The notes under the pieces were generated by a model. That model had not been told where the DNA came from and made no database searches. It saw only the letters and a list, made by a program, of their open reading frames with translations. A stretch of DNA of 64,000 nt from Fabrea salina. Its lineage: Eukaryota > Ciliophora > Heterotrichea > Heterotrichida > Fabreidae. Positions 9,316-18,278 of this stretch are shown one piece after another; within the stretch, counting starts at the first letter, position 1, and each line of letters begins with the position of its first letter. The stretch covers positions 186,001 through 250,000 of the forward strand of contig JALIHJ010000004.1 of assembly GCA_022984795.1 (NCBI GenBank). The letters run 5' to 3'. The translations under genes and the position numbers were made by a program.

Positions 9316-10825
9316 GGAACTTTCATTCCTTTCGACTTTAGATTACTCAGTTAGAAATACCAAACCTAACGAACTAAGCAACTCATTTAGAATGCAAGTA
9401 AAAAGCTGTGCTACGACCCCAGGTCAGTTAAGAGTTCCGAAACTGCATGAAAATACACTTTTGTCTAAAGTTAGAACAAGAACCCAAAAAGAGTCAACTG
9501 ATTTAACGGTTGAAGTAGCTGCTTTAGTAGTTAGTGCGTATTTCAAGCCTTTGTTTGACTCAGAAACTAAGAAATTTTACAGTAAACAAGTCAAGAAAAC
9601 CAACAAGAGACCTACAAAAACCACCAAGCTGAGCACAACTCTCAAATCAAAACTAAAAAAGGAAAGGAAAGAAACCAAGATTAAAAAACTAAAACTAAAA
9701 AGTGCGCAAAGTGAAGTTTCTAAATTTCAAAAGTCAGTCGAAGACCTTAAAAACAAACTAGACCAAGCCCACAAACTTAAACAAGTACTTAAATTTTACC
9801 AGTCGTGTCAGTTCAAAAACAAAAAAAGAAGTATCATCCGGCTTAAAACTAAAAGGTCTATGATCGAAGACTATAAACTTTACTACAGCCAAATAATTAG
9901 ACATAACAACTCTCTAAAAGAAAAGCTACTAGGAGAAACCTTATACAACCAGAGCTTAAAGAAAGTCTCAAACTCTTTGCAGCATCAAAACACTCGCTTT
10001 AAAATTGGCAATGAAGTGCTGGGTGAAAGACTCAAGGGGTTTTACAATGCTTGCAAGTCTGTTTTAAAAGGAAGTTTTGCAGAGGAGTTGGAAAAGATTT
10101 GCTACTACAAGAACCAACTAAACTCTCTAGTCCAGAACTCAACTCCAACTTTTTTTGAGATTCTAATCTGGATAAAGTTAAGTTCTGAAAAGTGCTATAA
10201 AATTGCTGTTGAAGCTGAAAACTTACAAAAAGAAATTAAGTCTGTGTCCCGCAAAGCAAAGTACACAATGAATTCTATGATTTCTAAAATAAAAGCTAAA
10301 GATTTGGAAATAAACCAACTTGACAGCAAAGTAATCAAAGTGGAGTTTTTATACAACGAAATATCAACTTTGGTAGAAGACCTTAAAAGGCAACTAAACC
10401 TAGTTAGAAAAAACAGTGGAGACTTAAACACAATCATGAAGCAGTGCAAACACTGCGACAAGTGGTATTGCGAACTCAATAACTTCAACTGGTCTTGCAA
10501 GCGCCACAAGTATACTTGGAACAGACATATTTACTGGTGTTGTGGAAAAAACCAAATAGACGCACCAGGATGCTTTAATTCTAAACATGAAACCCAAGAA
10601 GAAACAGAAGATACCAACAAGCAACTAGGAAGTTACTGTGTTAGTTGCAAAAGTTTAGGACACAGTATTTCCAACTGCTACAAAGACCCTAACATCAGGT
10701 CTCACTGCAACTTGAAAACAGAGGTTTCTAGAATAGCAAGATCTAAAAGAATCAAAACAAGAGTAAGGGAAAGACTTTTCAGAGAATACAGAATCAAGAA
10801 TTTAATACCCGAAGAGTCAATCTAA
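9302..10825 (+). CDS. Unknown coiled-coil protein with a C-terminal Cys/His domain
   Basis: 507 residues. The middle (about 85-380) is Lys-rich coiled coil. At about 380-470 comes a Cys/His domain: CKHCDKWYC, then CKRHKYTW, YWCCGK, APGCFNSKH and a knuckle-like CVSCKSLGHSISNC. The order C-x2-C, C-x2-H, W-x-C-C-G, G-C, H resembles small zinc modules seen in several protist proteins and loosely CHORD; I cannot name it. The first ATG overlaps the end of the RCC1-repeat gene by 14 nt. The next Met (residue 31-32) would avoid this. Function unknown. Confidence 0.75.
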   Translation: MKRGKELSFLSTLDYSVRNTKPNELSNSFRMQVKSCATTPGQLRVPKLHENTLLSKVRTRTQKESTDLTVEVAALVVSAYFKPLFDSETKKFYSKQVKKTNKRPTKTTKLSTTLKSKLKKERKETKIKKLKLKSAQSEVSKFQKSVEDLKNKLDQAHKLKQVLKFYQSCQFKNKKRSIIRLKTKRSMIEDYKLYYSQIIRHNNSLKEKLLGETLYNQSLKKVSNSLQHQNTRFKIGNEVLGERLKGFYNACKSVLKGSFAEELEKICYYKNQLNSLVQNSTPTFFEILIWIKLSSEKCYKIAVEAENLQKEIKSVSRKAKYTMNSMISKIKAKDLEINQLDSKVIKVEFLYNEISTLVEDLKRQLNLVRKNSGDLNTIMKQCKHCDKWYCELNNFNWSCKRHKYTWNRHIYWCCGKNQIDAPGCFNSKHETQEETEDTNKQLGSYCVSCKSLGHSISNCYKDPNIRSHCNLKTEVSRIARSKRIKTRVRERLFREYRIKNLIPEESI

Positions 10826-10836
10826 ACTAAGTAATT

Positions 10837-12114
10837 ATGAAAGCAACTATTGGAGTACCTAAATTCAGTGAACTTGGTTTGCTTCCAGGACTTGTGGAGT
10901 GCTTAGACAAAGCAGGAATCAAACTTCCAACTTCTATTCAGTCACAGGTAATTCCTTCTGTCCTGCCTTTTAAGCACCACCACTTGTTTACAGCGCAAAC
11001 TGGAACAGGGAAAACCCTAGCCTACATGCTTCCAACACTTCACTTACTTAAAAGTCAAGAGTTAGCTCAGGAAAAGCCACTAACTATGCCTTTGAGTCCA
11101 CGTGCCCTAGTCATAGTTCCCAACAGAGAACTCACTATGCAACTGGAGGATGTTATGAAGCTGTTTAAACACAACGTGCGACTTAAGTCTTTAGGAGTGA
11201 TGAGTGGACAGAAGTGGGGCATTGAAGAAAAAGAACTCAGAGAAGGAGTGGACTTAGTATTTGGAACCCCCGACAGAATTGAAAAACACATTAAGAACGG
11301 AACAATGCAATTTGGAAAGTTAAACCACCTTGTAGTGGATGAAACAGACACACTCCTAGATGCAGGCTACTCCCAGTACATAAAAACCCTTACTAGCCTG
11401 GACACCAAATTTACCTTTGTGTCAGCTACTTTTCCAAAGCACATGCAAGACTTTATTTCAAAGCACTATTCTTTTAACCAAGGCCACAACTTGCCTTACA
11501 TCAAAAAGTTAATTGAAGAAAAAACACACTTGAATCTAAGTCACTTAAAACACGAGTTCATTCAGCTAAAGGAGTACGACAAAAACCCTAGCTTTTTACA
11601 GAAGTTACAAGAAATCCACCCTTCAGTCAGAGCAAGCGGCTGTATGGTGTTTTGCAACTCAATACAAAGTGCTCGAGCCACCCAACACTTTTTAAATGGA
11701 AATGGGTTTGAAGCAGTTTCTTTGCACGGAGAAATTCCTCCTAAGAAAAGACTTGAGTACATTGAGAAGTTTAAAAGCAAAAAAGCACATTACTTAGTTT
11801 GCACAGACTTAGCTTCAAGAGGCCTCGACTTTCCCTTCATCAAGTATGTCATTCAGTACGACTTTCCCAAAACAGTGAGTGACTACGTCCACAGGGCAGG
11901 AAGAACAGGCAGGGCTGGAAGTTCTGGAACTGTAATTACTTTTTACAGAAACAAAAACTACCCAGTAATCAAGGAACTCCAAACTAGTTACGAAAAAAAC
12001 AAGCCCCTCAACATTACTTCTTCGGCATTTTCTGCCAAAAACAAAGAAATGCTTTTTAAGCAAAAACAAACCCCCCAACAGAAGCTTAGCGATTTGTTAA
12101 AGAAACGTAAGTAA
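10837..12114 (+). CDS. DEAD-box RNA helicase with a DETD motif II
   Basis: 425 residues. The Q motif is FSELGL...PTSIQSQVIP (Gln35). Motif I is AQTGTGKT (53-60), Ia is PNRELT, Ib is TPDR. Motif II reads VDETDTLLD, with Thr where Ala is usual. Motif III is SAT, motif V is ARGLD-like (ASRGLDF) and VI is HRAGRTGRAG. The compact size and 'DExDTLLD' context resemble the DDX28/RH39/MRH4 organellar group, but there is no clear targeting peptide. It should be an RNA-dependent ATPase in rRNA or mRNA metabolism. It follows the coiled-coil gene on the same strand after 11 nt. Confidence 0.92.
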   Translation: MKATIGVPKFSELGLLPGLVECLDKAGIKLPTSIQSQVIPSVLPFKHHHLFTAQTGTGKTLAYMLPTLHLLKSQELAQEKPLTMPLSPRALVIVPNRELTMQLEDVMKLFKHNVRLKSLGVMSGQKWGIEEKELREGVDLVFGTPDRIEKHIKNGTMQFGKLNHLVVDETDTLLDAGYSQYIKTLTSLDTKFTFVSATFPKHMQDFISKHYSFNQGHNLPYIKKLIEEKTHLNLSHLKHEFIQLKEYDKNPSFLQKLQEIHPSVRASGCMVFCNSIQSARATQHFLNGNGFEAVSLHGEIPPKKRLEYIEKFKSKKAHYLVCTDLASRGLDFPFIKYVIQYDFPKTVSDYVHRAGRTGRAGSSGTVITFYRNKNYPVIKELQTSYEKNKPLNITSSAFSAKNKEMLFKQKQTPQQKLSDLLKKRK

Positions 12115-12195
12115 TTAGTTATGGAACAATTTAAGTACTTGAATTTTACCAGAAAAACTTTTTTAATAAAAAAACACTTGAGTTTTATGTTATCA

Positions 12196-12807
12196 TTACT
12201 TAGAAGCCTTAGACTTTTTTCTGAAGGATTGGGAAGACCTTTCCAGTTCCTGTTCCTTAGCTCTGTGGGTTTTTTCGTGAGCAGTCAGGTTACTGCTCTG
12301 GGTAAACCTTTTTCCACAAGAGACATATGAACACTGGTAAGGCTTCTCCCCTGTATGGATGCGCTTGTGAGTTTTTAAGTTGAAGTCTAAAGAAAAACTT
12401 TTGCCACAAACATCGCACTTATGGGGCTTTTCGCCAGTGTGGACAAGCATGTGTCTTCTGAGTTTGGAATTGTCGATGAACCGCCGACTACAGCCCTCGA
12501 TGGGACACATGTGCTGTCTTTCCCCGTGCACGTGCTGGTGCTTCCTAAGTGATGCAGCATCGGGGAAGGATTTGTTACAGTCTGGAAAATTACAAGAAAA
12601 ACTCTCATAATTAAAGGGCTTTTCTTCTTGCGTCGGCTCCGCCATATTGGCAGTGGTTCTGACTTGCTCGGGAGGAAGGTAGTCGGGTGTCGGTATGAGT
12701 GCTGGTGCGCCCTCGAAATTCTGTATTGGGTATACCACCGGCAAGACCTCCCAAAAAACTACACCTGGTACATACCACGAAAAGTTTGGATTGCTGTAAG
12801 GAAACAT
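12196..12807 (-). CDS. YY1-like four-finger C2H2 transcription factor
   Basis: 203 residues from the ATG at 12807. Four C2H2 fingers lie at about 72-94, 101-123, 131-151 and 159-181 with TGEKP linkers. Finger 2 (FIDNSKLRRHMLVH), finger 3 (FSLDFNLKTHKRIH) and finger 4 (CGKRFTQSSNLTAH) match the distinctive finger 2-4 sequences of YY1/REX1 (FVESSKLKRHQLVH, FSLDFNLRTHVRIH, FAQSTNLKSH in human YY1). The first 65 residues are Pro/Tyr/Val-rich. The frame is open further 5' to 12948, but that would overlap the end of the upstream gene; the A/T-rich leader at 12808-12820 supports the start chosen. A sequence-specific nuclear regulator is expected. Confidence 0.88.
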   Translation of the reverse strand: MFPYSNPNFSWYVPGVVFWEVLPVVYPIQNFEGAPALIPTPDYLPPEQVRTTANMAEPTQEEKPFNYESFSCNFPDCNKSFPDAASLRKHQHVHGERQHMCPIEGCSRRFIDNSKLRRHMLVHTGEKPHKCDVCGKSFSLDFNLKTHKRIHTGEKPYQCSYVSCGKRFTQSSNLTAHEKTHRAKEQELERSSQSFRKKSKASK

Positions 12808-12883
12808 ATTTTTATAAAATTCAGGCCCAGTGTGGCTAATTATGAAAATGGCGTCAACAACAAAAGCATTGAACATTAATGCA

Positions 12884-13930
12884 TTAGTAAAAATCTTCTT
12901 TATGGTAGCTGGGAACCTCGCAAAAAACACTACTTTTAGTAGGCTCAAGGGATTTCTCTTCTTGAGCTAGTTCGACTGGTTGTGTTTTGGAAGAGCCTTT
13001 TAAAAGTATATCTGGTGTTTCTGACGAACTTTTAAACTCCATTTCACTTTCAATTTTTCTGAGCTCTTCAGTTTCGTCCAAGAACAAAGGAGACTTTTTA
13101 CTATAGCTTCTTTCAAAGTCATTGTTGACTGAAACGTAGTTTTTTAGTTTTAGTCTTAAGTCTTGTAAACTCCTGTGCAGGCCAGGCTTTTTTTGTTTAA
13201 TCTCTTTGAGTAGTTTGGTTTTCGCGCCTAAAAATTCAGTTTGTGCTTTTTTTACGTTTTGCTTTTTAATGACTTTTTGAACAGCTCTTTCAATTGAGTC
13301 AAATTTAACTCCACTGAAACTACTGATGTAACTGAAAACAAACTCTGGGTCAATGGTTTCATCAGCCTGAAGGACTAAACCTATTCTAAGCAAAAGTTCA
13401 TTAGCTCCCTTAGGAAATGCACAGTTGCTTCCATTTTCGTACACTGCCATAAGTTGATTTAAGTAAGAAATCAGCTCACTGTTTAAGTTGGCTTTTGTTA
13501 GTTTGGAGTCATTAGGACTGTTGGGATCTAACACAAAGAACCCTTCGCTCAAAGCTAAGTAGTAGTCGTTTTCGTCTCCTTCATGCTGCTCATCAAGGTC
13601 AGACTCAATGAAGTCGTTTATGTCGGAGTAAGAATTGTCACTTTCGTCAAAACTTTCGTCAGAAGCTTGGGGGTCCAAAGACTTAGCAGGGGCCCTTTTG
13701 TGTGAGTCTCTTTGGTTAGTTTTAAAAGCCCTTGCTCCTAGTTTTTCAAATTTGCTCATTAAGTAGTTTAGAAAGCACCCCTGACTAGGCTCTTGGGGTT
13801 CTTGTAGTTGGATTTGGTTTTCTTGGAGGTAAGTTTCAAGTAAGTCTGCATAAGAAACTTCTCTGTTAGTTTTTACTGAGAACTCGAGTTTGGGGTTAAC
13901 TTTCAAAATGTCTTTGGCGTCTTCAAACAT
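12884..13930 (-). CDS. Candidate ubinuclein/HPC2-type HIRA-complex subunit
   Basis: 348 acidic residues. Around 102-135 the sequence SDINDFIESDLDEQ, followed by ALSEGFFVLDP, has the shape of the HPC2/ubinuclein (HRD/HUN) motif, where an acidic DxFIDDSE element precedes a GFFV element and contacts HIRA and histone H3.3. Residues 225-270 form a basic helical region (KTKLLKEIKQKKPGLHRSL) that could be the conserved middle domain of ubinucleins. If correct, it is a subunit of the replication-independent histone chaperone. The match is short and from memory, so this is a hypothesis; otherwise it is an unknown acidic protein. Confidence 0.55.
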   Translation of the reverse strand: MFEDAKDILKVNPKLEFSVKTNREVSYADLLETYLQENQIQLQEPQEPSQGCFLNYLMSKFEKLGARAFKTNQRDSHKRAPAKSLDPQASDESFDESDNSYSDINDFIESDLDEQHEGDENDYYLALSEGFFVLDPNSPNDSKLTKANLNSELISYLNQLMAVYENGSNCAFPKGANELLLRIGLVLQADETIDPEFVFSYISSFSGVKFDSIERAVQKVIKKQNVKKAQTEFLGAKTKLLKEIKQKKPGLHRSLQDLRLKLKNYVSVNNDFERSYSKKSPLFLDETEELRKIESEMEFKSSSETPDILLKGSSKTQPVELAQEEKSLEPTKSSVFCEVPSYHKEDFY

Positions 13931-13970
13931 TATTACTGAAGTTCATGCAAGTTGTCTTACAAAGTCAAAT

Positions 13971-14570
13971 ATGGGACTGCTACAAAAACTACTGAAAGAA
14001 CCCGCGATACTAGAACATTTAAATAATTACGATAAACAAGAGTGGACAGAAGTCATTAAAAAAACTCTAGTTTACGGAATCCACGCTCTCAAAGGTCTGG
14101 AGGTTGCAGGTTTAGAAACTAAAGTTCAAAACACTTCAAAGAGTTCCAAGCGTCCTAAAGGTTTTTACAGTTCAGGAACACTCAGAAAAACTATTCCTGA
14201 AAAAGAAACAACTGTCCGTCTTCAGCAAAACAAAACCAACAAAAGTCTGGGCACCAGAAACTTGCCATCGTACTTGAAAGATGTGGGTCCTAAAATCAAA
14301 GACCAAATAGTGGAGTCCAAAAAGGAGTACATTGAAAAACACCGAAAAAAGAACGTAGGAGTCAGTGTAGACATGAAGAAAAGAAACAAACGACCCCCAG
14401 TCAGTTCCTGCTTCAAAGAAGACCTTTCAGAGAAAACACAAAGTGAAGAAAGGTCTTCTTTTTCCCACTATGAACCTAGTTCTGAATTCAAAGCATTCTA
14501 TAGAAAAGAATTCAAAAAACTACTTCCAGACCCTTCCAGACTGCTGTTTAATTCCTCTTCAGACTCTTAA
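13971..14570 (+). CDS. Unknown 199-residue basic protein
   Basis: The Met at 13971 (MGLLQKLLKEP) is preferred. Upstream in-frame Mets at 13890 and 13908 would lie inside the divergent upstream gene. A short helical N-terminus with EWTEVIKKTLVYGIHALKGLE is followed by Lys/Ser-rich sequence with no recognisable domain. Seven nucleotides (tttaata) separate its TAA from the ATG of the COMM-domain gene on the same strand. No function can be given. Confidence 0.65.
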   Translation: MGLLQKLLKEPAILEHLNNYDKQEWTEVIKKTLVYGIHALKGLEVAGLETKVQNTSKSSKRPKGFYSSGTLRKTIPEKETTVRLQQNKTNKSLGTRNLPSYLKDVGPKIKDQIVESKKEYIEKHRKKNVGVSVDMKKRNKRPPVSSCFKEDLSEKTQSEERSSFSHYEPSSEFKAFYRKEFKKLLPDPSRLLFNSSSDS

Positions 14571-14577
14571 TTTAATA

Positions 14578-15114
14578 ATGTCTCTTCCCAAAGCTGTATT
14601 TAAGGTCCTGGCAAACGCTATAATAAACCTAGACTACTTCGACAGTGAAGACTTAGCATACCAAGAAATCCTTGAACAAGTCCAGGAACGCACTTCAGAG
14701 TCCCTTGAAAAACTCGAAGAACTAATAGCGAAGTTTAGAAAAACCTTAAAGACTCTAACTCAAGAAAACCCCCCTAACACTCTAGAGTTCATCAAAGACC
14801 AAGGCTTCCAAGGAGAACTCCTCGAAGTGTTTGTGGACTTGTGGGAAGAGCACAAAGAAGCCCTAGTTAACTCGCTGGTCAAGAAAAAAGTCGGTGAGTG
14901 GCAACTTAGAGGGGAGCCTTCTTGGAATGTTGATGTCCAAACCCTCGGAAGGAAAACTGAAACCAGCAACGAGCCTTTTTGCAACTTAAGGTTCCCTGTG
15001 CAGAAATTCCAAGAAAAGTCCTTTTTGGAGTTTTCTTTGGACAAAGAAATGCTCAACTCGTTGATAGAAACCCTTGAAGCCCAACTTATTTCAAACGAAG
15101 ATATTAGCGCTTAA
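14578..15114 (+). CDS. COMM-domain protein (COMMD family)
   Basis: 178 residues, the usual length of COMMD proteins. An all-helical N-terminal part (1-100) precedes a COMM domain at about 105-175: VGEWQLRGEPSW (the conserved L/W motif), then a NLRFPVQKF strand and FSLDKEMLNSLIETLEAQL, the typical C-terminal helix. COMMD proteins form the hetero-oligomeric Commander ring with CCDC22/CCDC93 and act in endosomal cargo recycling. I cannot assign the exact COMMD number. The ATG follows tttaata. An in-frame ATG at 14443 lies in the upstream gene and is rejected. Confidence 0.85.
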   Translation: MSLPKAVFKVLANAIINLDYFDSEDLAYQEILEQVQERTSESLEKLEELIAKFRKTLKTLTQENPPNTLEFIKDQGFQGELLEVFVDLWEEHKEALVNSLVKKKVGEWQLRGEPSWNVDVQTLGRKTETSNEPFCNLRFPVQKFQEKSFLEFSLDKEMLNSLIETLEAQLISNEDISA

Positions 15115-15116
15115 GA

Positions 15117-18100
15117 TTAAGGACGCCTTCCTCTCCCACCTCTCCCACCTCTTCCTCTTCTTGCACCTCTTCCTCGTCTTCCAGCTCTTCTGACTCTTCT
15201 TATAGAAGGCTCTTGAGACCTAGATTCAATGTGCCTGGGGTCTTTAACGTTTTTCTTGGGTTTTGTGTAAGGAACGAACTCGCCGTTCATCCTAGCATAC
15301 TGATGTTCAAAGTATTGTTGTTTATGTGGAAAGGCTGATTGCCACTCCTCTTTAGTGCCTTTTTGCAAGTGAGTTTGCCATATTTTAGAAACTATTTTGG
15401 CACCTGGAACCCAGTGGCCTGGGTTTTTGTCCTTAATCAGTGATACTCCTTGAAACTTACCACTAGTCAGCATTTGGACTTTTTGGACAATATGGGGAAT
15501 ATTAGGCTGGAGCAGAGTATTTTTGAAATAGGGAAAACCTGGGTCTCCTACTCCAATACCCAAGACACACCCTGCAGCGTCTTCTAAGTCTTCTGTCACT
15601 GCAAACTGTTGAGCAAGTCTCTCGGCTTCAGTAGTTGCTTTCAGTAAGTTAGACTTAAAAGCCTTCATTTCAGAGTTGACTGTATGAGTTATTGCGTACC
15701 TTAAGAATTCCAGTGAACTTTCTTCATCAAAAGGGTCCACCCTTTTAGCTTTTTCTGTGAATTCATCTTGGACTTTGAACTGCTGAGTAACGTAAGCCTT
15801 TACAAGAAAAGCTATTTTTTGTTCATTGGAAACAAGACCTAGGTCCTGCAAACTTTTAGGTTCGATCCCGTTCAGTCTCAGAGTGTTTGCAATGTCCTCG
15901 AGCTTTCCAGAATTCTGCATGTAAGTATTAATGTCGCTCAAAATCTGGAGCACTGAGTCACTTACTGACTCTACTCTGCCTTCAAAACTGTATTCTGGGA
16001 TTTCAATTTCAATGAGTGCAGGTTTAATTTCTTGGTTGTTTTGTATGTTTTGGGCCAAATTGCGGAACTTTTCAGAACATGAAACTCTTTGGGAGGCTAC
16101 TTGGTCTCTGAGTACTTTCAGGTGCTCGTCTATGTTAATTCCTAGCAATTCTACTAACTTCTGTCTGTTCTGGCTGAACTTAAACTTTTTAGTGAACTCT
16201 TTTTCAAACAAGTGCTTTAAAACACTTTGAGTGTCTGGAAACTCTGAGCCTGCAAAGTAAAGATGCGCTACAACTAGAGGGATGTCCTCAATTTCAGAGT
16301 TCTCATGGAGTTTTTGTATGCTCTGTTTGATGCTTTCCAGAACTTTATCTTTGTTTTCGTTGTAAATAGCTTGGCATGTGTCCTTCATAAGGTTAGCATT
16401 GCAACTTTTTAAAGCAGTTACCAGCACCTTAAAGGGGAAAACAACTAGTTGGGTTTCGTTGAAACCGAAGAGATCTACGTCTATGTCATAACCTAGCAAA
16501 GGCTTGAGGCGAAGCGAAGCAACTTCCCAGTGCTGAGGTGAAAGGTAAAGGGGAAGTACTGCGTTTATAGGAGTTTCTGGGAGGCCCTGAACTACACTAG
16601 AGGCTTTAGGCGGTTCCTCACCGTGTTTGTAAGTTCTTTTGCCAGGCATAAGGGTGCCTGCTTTGGACTCAAAAAGTCCAGAAGAAAAAAAGCTGTCATG
16701 TGAAACAAGTTCAGAAGTAACTGTTTCCACCTTAACTTTGTAGGGGTCGCCCACTAAGTTTTGGGGTCTCAGTACATAAAAAGGCAAGCACAGACAGTCG
16801 CCGTCAAGTAGAGCTTCTTTCCAAAGCTTGCCTGAAATTGCACACTTTTCTGTAGCTTCAGTTTGCAGCACAGCTTCTTTGTCCAAGTTTTCAAGAACTT
16901 GGTCGATTTGGTCTTCGCAAAAAACACTCTGGAAGGCCTCAGTACCTACTTCTTTGATGACTTTTGACTCAAGGCTCTTTCTTAGAGTGAGCTTATTGCA
17001 AACTCCGTTGAGCGTGGCAATATCCACAGTGGTAATTCCTTCTCCAGAGCTTTGCAGAACTTCGTAGTAGGTTTGCATCACTTCATTTGCTAGTCTGAAA
17101 AAAGGTTCAAGTGAAATCTTTTTGTACACCCTTAAGTTTTGAGCTCCAGTTTCCAGTTCACCTATGCGTCGCTGTGACTCTTCAATTAGGTCCTTTAGCT
17201 CAGTTAACTTAGCTCCAGCTGTATCTAGGGACTCTAAACTCTGGCTGATTACAAAGGCAACGAACCCGGAAACTAGCTTTACAAGTTCTTTTATGTCTTT
17301 AGACTCGACTCTCACAAGTTCCACCGGGAATTGTTGCACAAGTTCCCCACTGTGGACTTCTACCTTGCAGTCCTCAAGTTCGTTTTCAGAGATAAAAACC
17401 AAGCCTAGGTTCTGACTATTTTCCCTTTCAATTTGAACTCGGTAGGAAGCACTAGACTCAGTAACTAGTCTAGCCCACAAAGAAGACTGGAATGCAAGAG
17501 CGTACACGTTGTTAACTGCTACCGGAATTCTGCCTCCTGCCTCTACGTACTGGAAAGTGCCTGTGGAAGTTCCGCAAGTGGTTAGCTTTGTTAAAAGCTC
17601 AGCATCGTGGCTTTCTGAGAACCCAATGCAGTGCGTTACGACTGTGACGTTGTTTGCCTCCAGAAACTGCTTATGGGTTTCTATTTGATTCATCATCCAG
17701 TCTCTGCTTCCGTCTTGTCCGTCTGAAAGCCACACAAAAAATATGTTTTTGAGCTTTTTCTCTTGAATGAGTTTTTCATAGTCTTTAAAAGTGTGAGAAA
17801 AGTTAGTTCCTCCGCTTCCTTTCAAGCCTTCAAGGTTATGCACTAATTCATCGTAGCCTAGTTCTTCAGAGCTGTACCTTTTGAAATTGTGGTTGAAGCA
17901 GTATACGGTAACAGGAACATCCACTTTACGGAGTTTATTTGTCAAACTAATGGCTGAAGCAGAAGCGTCTTTGATGGGCCTGCCTGACATTGACCCACTT
18001 TTGTCCACTGCAAAAATTGCGTGCAAGTCGGATTCAGTCGACTCCTGGCCTGAAGTTATTTCAGGTACTTCAAACCTTATTGCCATGTGCTCGCCTACTA

Positions 18101-18131
18101 TATGCAACAGCTTTCCTTCGATACTTGACAT
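15117..18131 (-). CDS. Large von Willebrand A domain protein with Arg/Gly-rich tail
   Basis: 1004 residues. A VWA domain occupies about 35-215 with the MIDAS triad DKSGSMSG (D43, S45, S47), the Thr loop GSGGTNFSHTF and WLSDGQDGS. The long middle region is helical and without a named domain. The last 35 residues are almost pure Arg/Gly (repeats of RRGRGG), a typical RNA-binding or methylated RGG tail. There is no signal peptide, so the protein is likely intracellular, as in vault/TROVE-type or ribonucleoprotein VWA proteins; the RGG tail favours an RNA link (inference). Its TAA lies 2 nt from the COMMD stop. Unlike most genes here, its ATG is not preceded by A/T-only sequence (aaagaccaATG). 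Confidence 0.88.
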   Translation of the reverse strand: MSSIEGKLLHIVGEHMAIRFEVPEITSGQESTESDLHAIFAVDKSGSMSGRPIKDASASAISLTNKLRKVDVPVTVYCFNHNFKRYSSEELGYDELVHNLEGLKGSGGTNFSHTFKDYEKLIQEKKLKNIFFVWLSDGQDGSRDWMMNQIETHKQFLEANNVTVVTHCIGFSESHDAELLTKLTTCGTSTGTFQYVEAGGRIPVAVNNVYALAFQSSLWARLVTESSASYRVQIERENSQNLGLVFISENELEDCKVEVHSGELVQQFPVELVRVESKDIKELVKLVSGFVAFVISQSLESLDTAGAKLTELKDLIEESQRRIGELETGAQNLRVYKKISLEPFFRLANEVMQTYYEVLQSSGEGITTVDIATLNGVCNKLTLRKSLESKVIKEVGTEAFQSVFCEDQIDQVLENLDKEAVLQTEATEKCAISGKLWKEALLDGDCLCLPFYVLRPQNLVGDPYKVKVETVTSELVSHDSFFSSGLFESKAGTLMPGKRTYKHGEEPPKASSVVQGLPETPINAVLPLYLSPQHWEVASLRLKPLLGYDIDVDLFGFNETQLVVFPFKVLVTALKSCNANLMKDTCQAIYNENKDKVLESIKQSIQKLHENSEIEDIPLVVAHLYFAGSEFPDTQSVLKHLFEKEFTKKFKFSQNRQKLVELLGINIDEHLKVLRDQVASQRVSCSEKFRNLAQNIQNNQEIKPALIEIEIPEYSFEGRVESVSDSVLQILSDINTYMQNSGKLEDIANTLRLNGIEPKSLQDLGLVSNEQKIAFLVKAYVTQQFKVQDEFTEKAKRVDPFDEESSLEFLRYAITHTVNSEMKAFKSNLLKATTEAERLAQQFAVTEDLEDAAGCVLGIGVGDPGFPYFKNTLLQPNIPHIVQKVQMLTSGKFQGVSLIKDKNPGHWVPGAKIVSKIWQTHLQKGTKEEWQSAFPHKQQYFEHQYARMNGEFVPYTKPKKNVKDPRHIESRSQEPSIRRVRRAGRRGRGARRGRGGRGGRGRRP

Positions 18132-18278
18132 TGGTCTTTATTAGATGGCTTTGCTTTTACCCTGACCACTTCCAATCATATTTTCTAAATGGCAATCAGG
18201 TCTGAGCAGTAGCAAAAGCAACTACCAGCAAAAGAAAACTTCTTAGGTTAGTTAATCAGTTTCGTAAGTGTATAAAAT

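Noticed and set aside
12808-12948. Longer N-terminus of the YY1-like protein starting at 12948.
   Set aside because: It would overlap the end of the upstream same-strand gene by 65 nt; the A/T-rich leader directly before 12807 marks the likely start.
13890-13970. Earlier starts of the 199-residue gene at 13890 and 13908.
   Set aside because: They lie inside the divergent ubinuclein-like gene.
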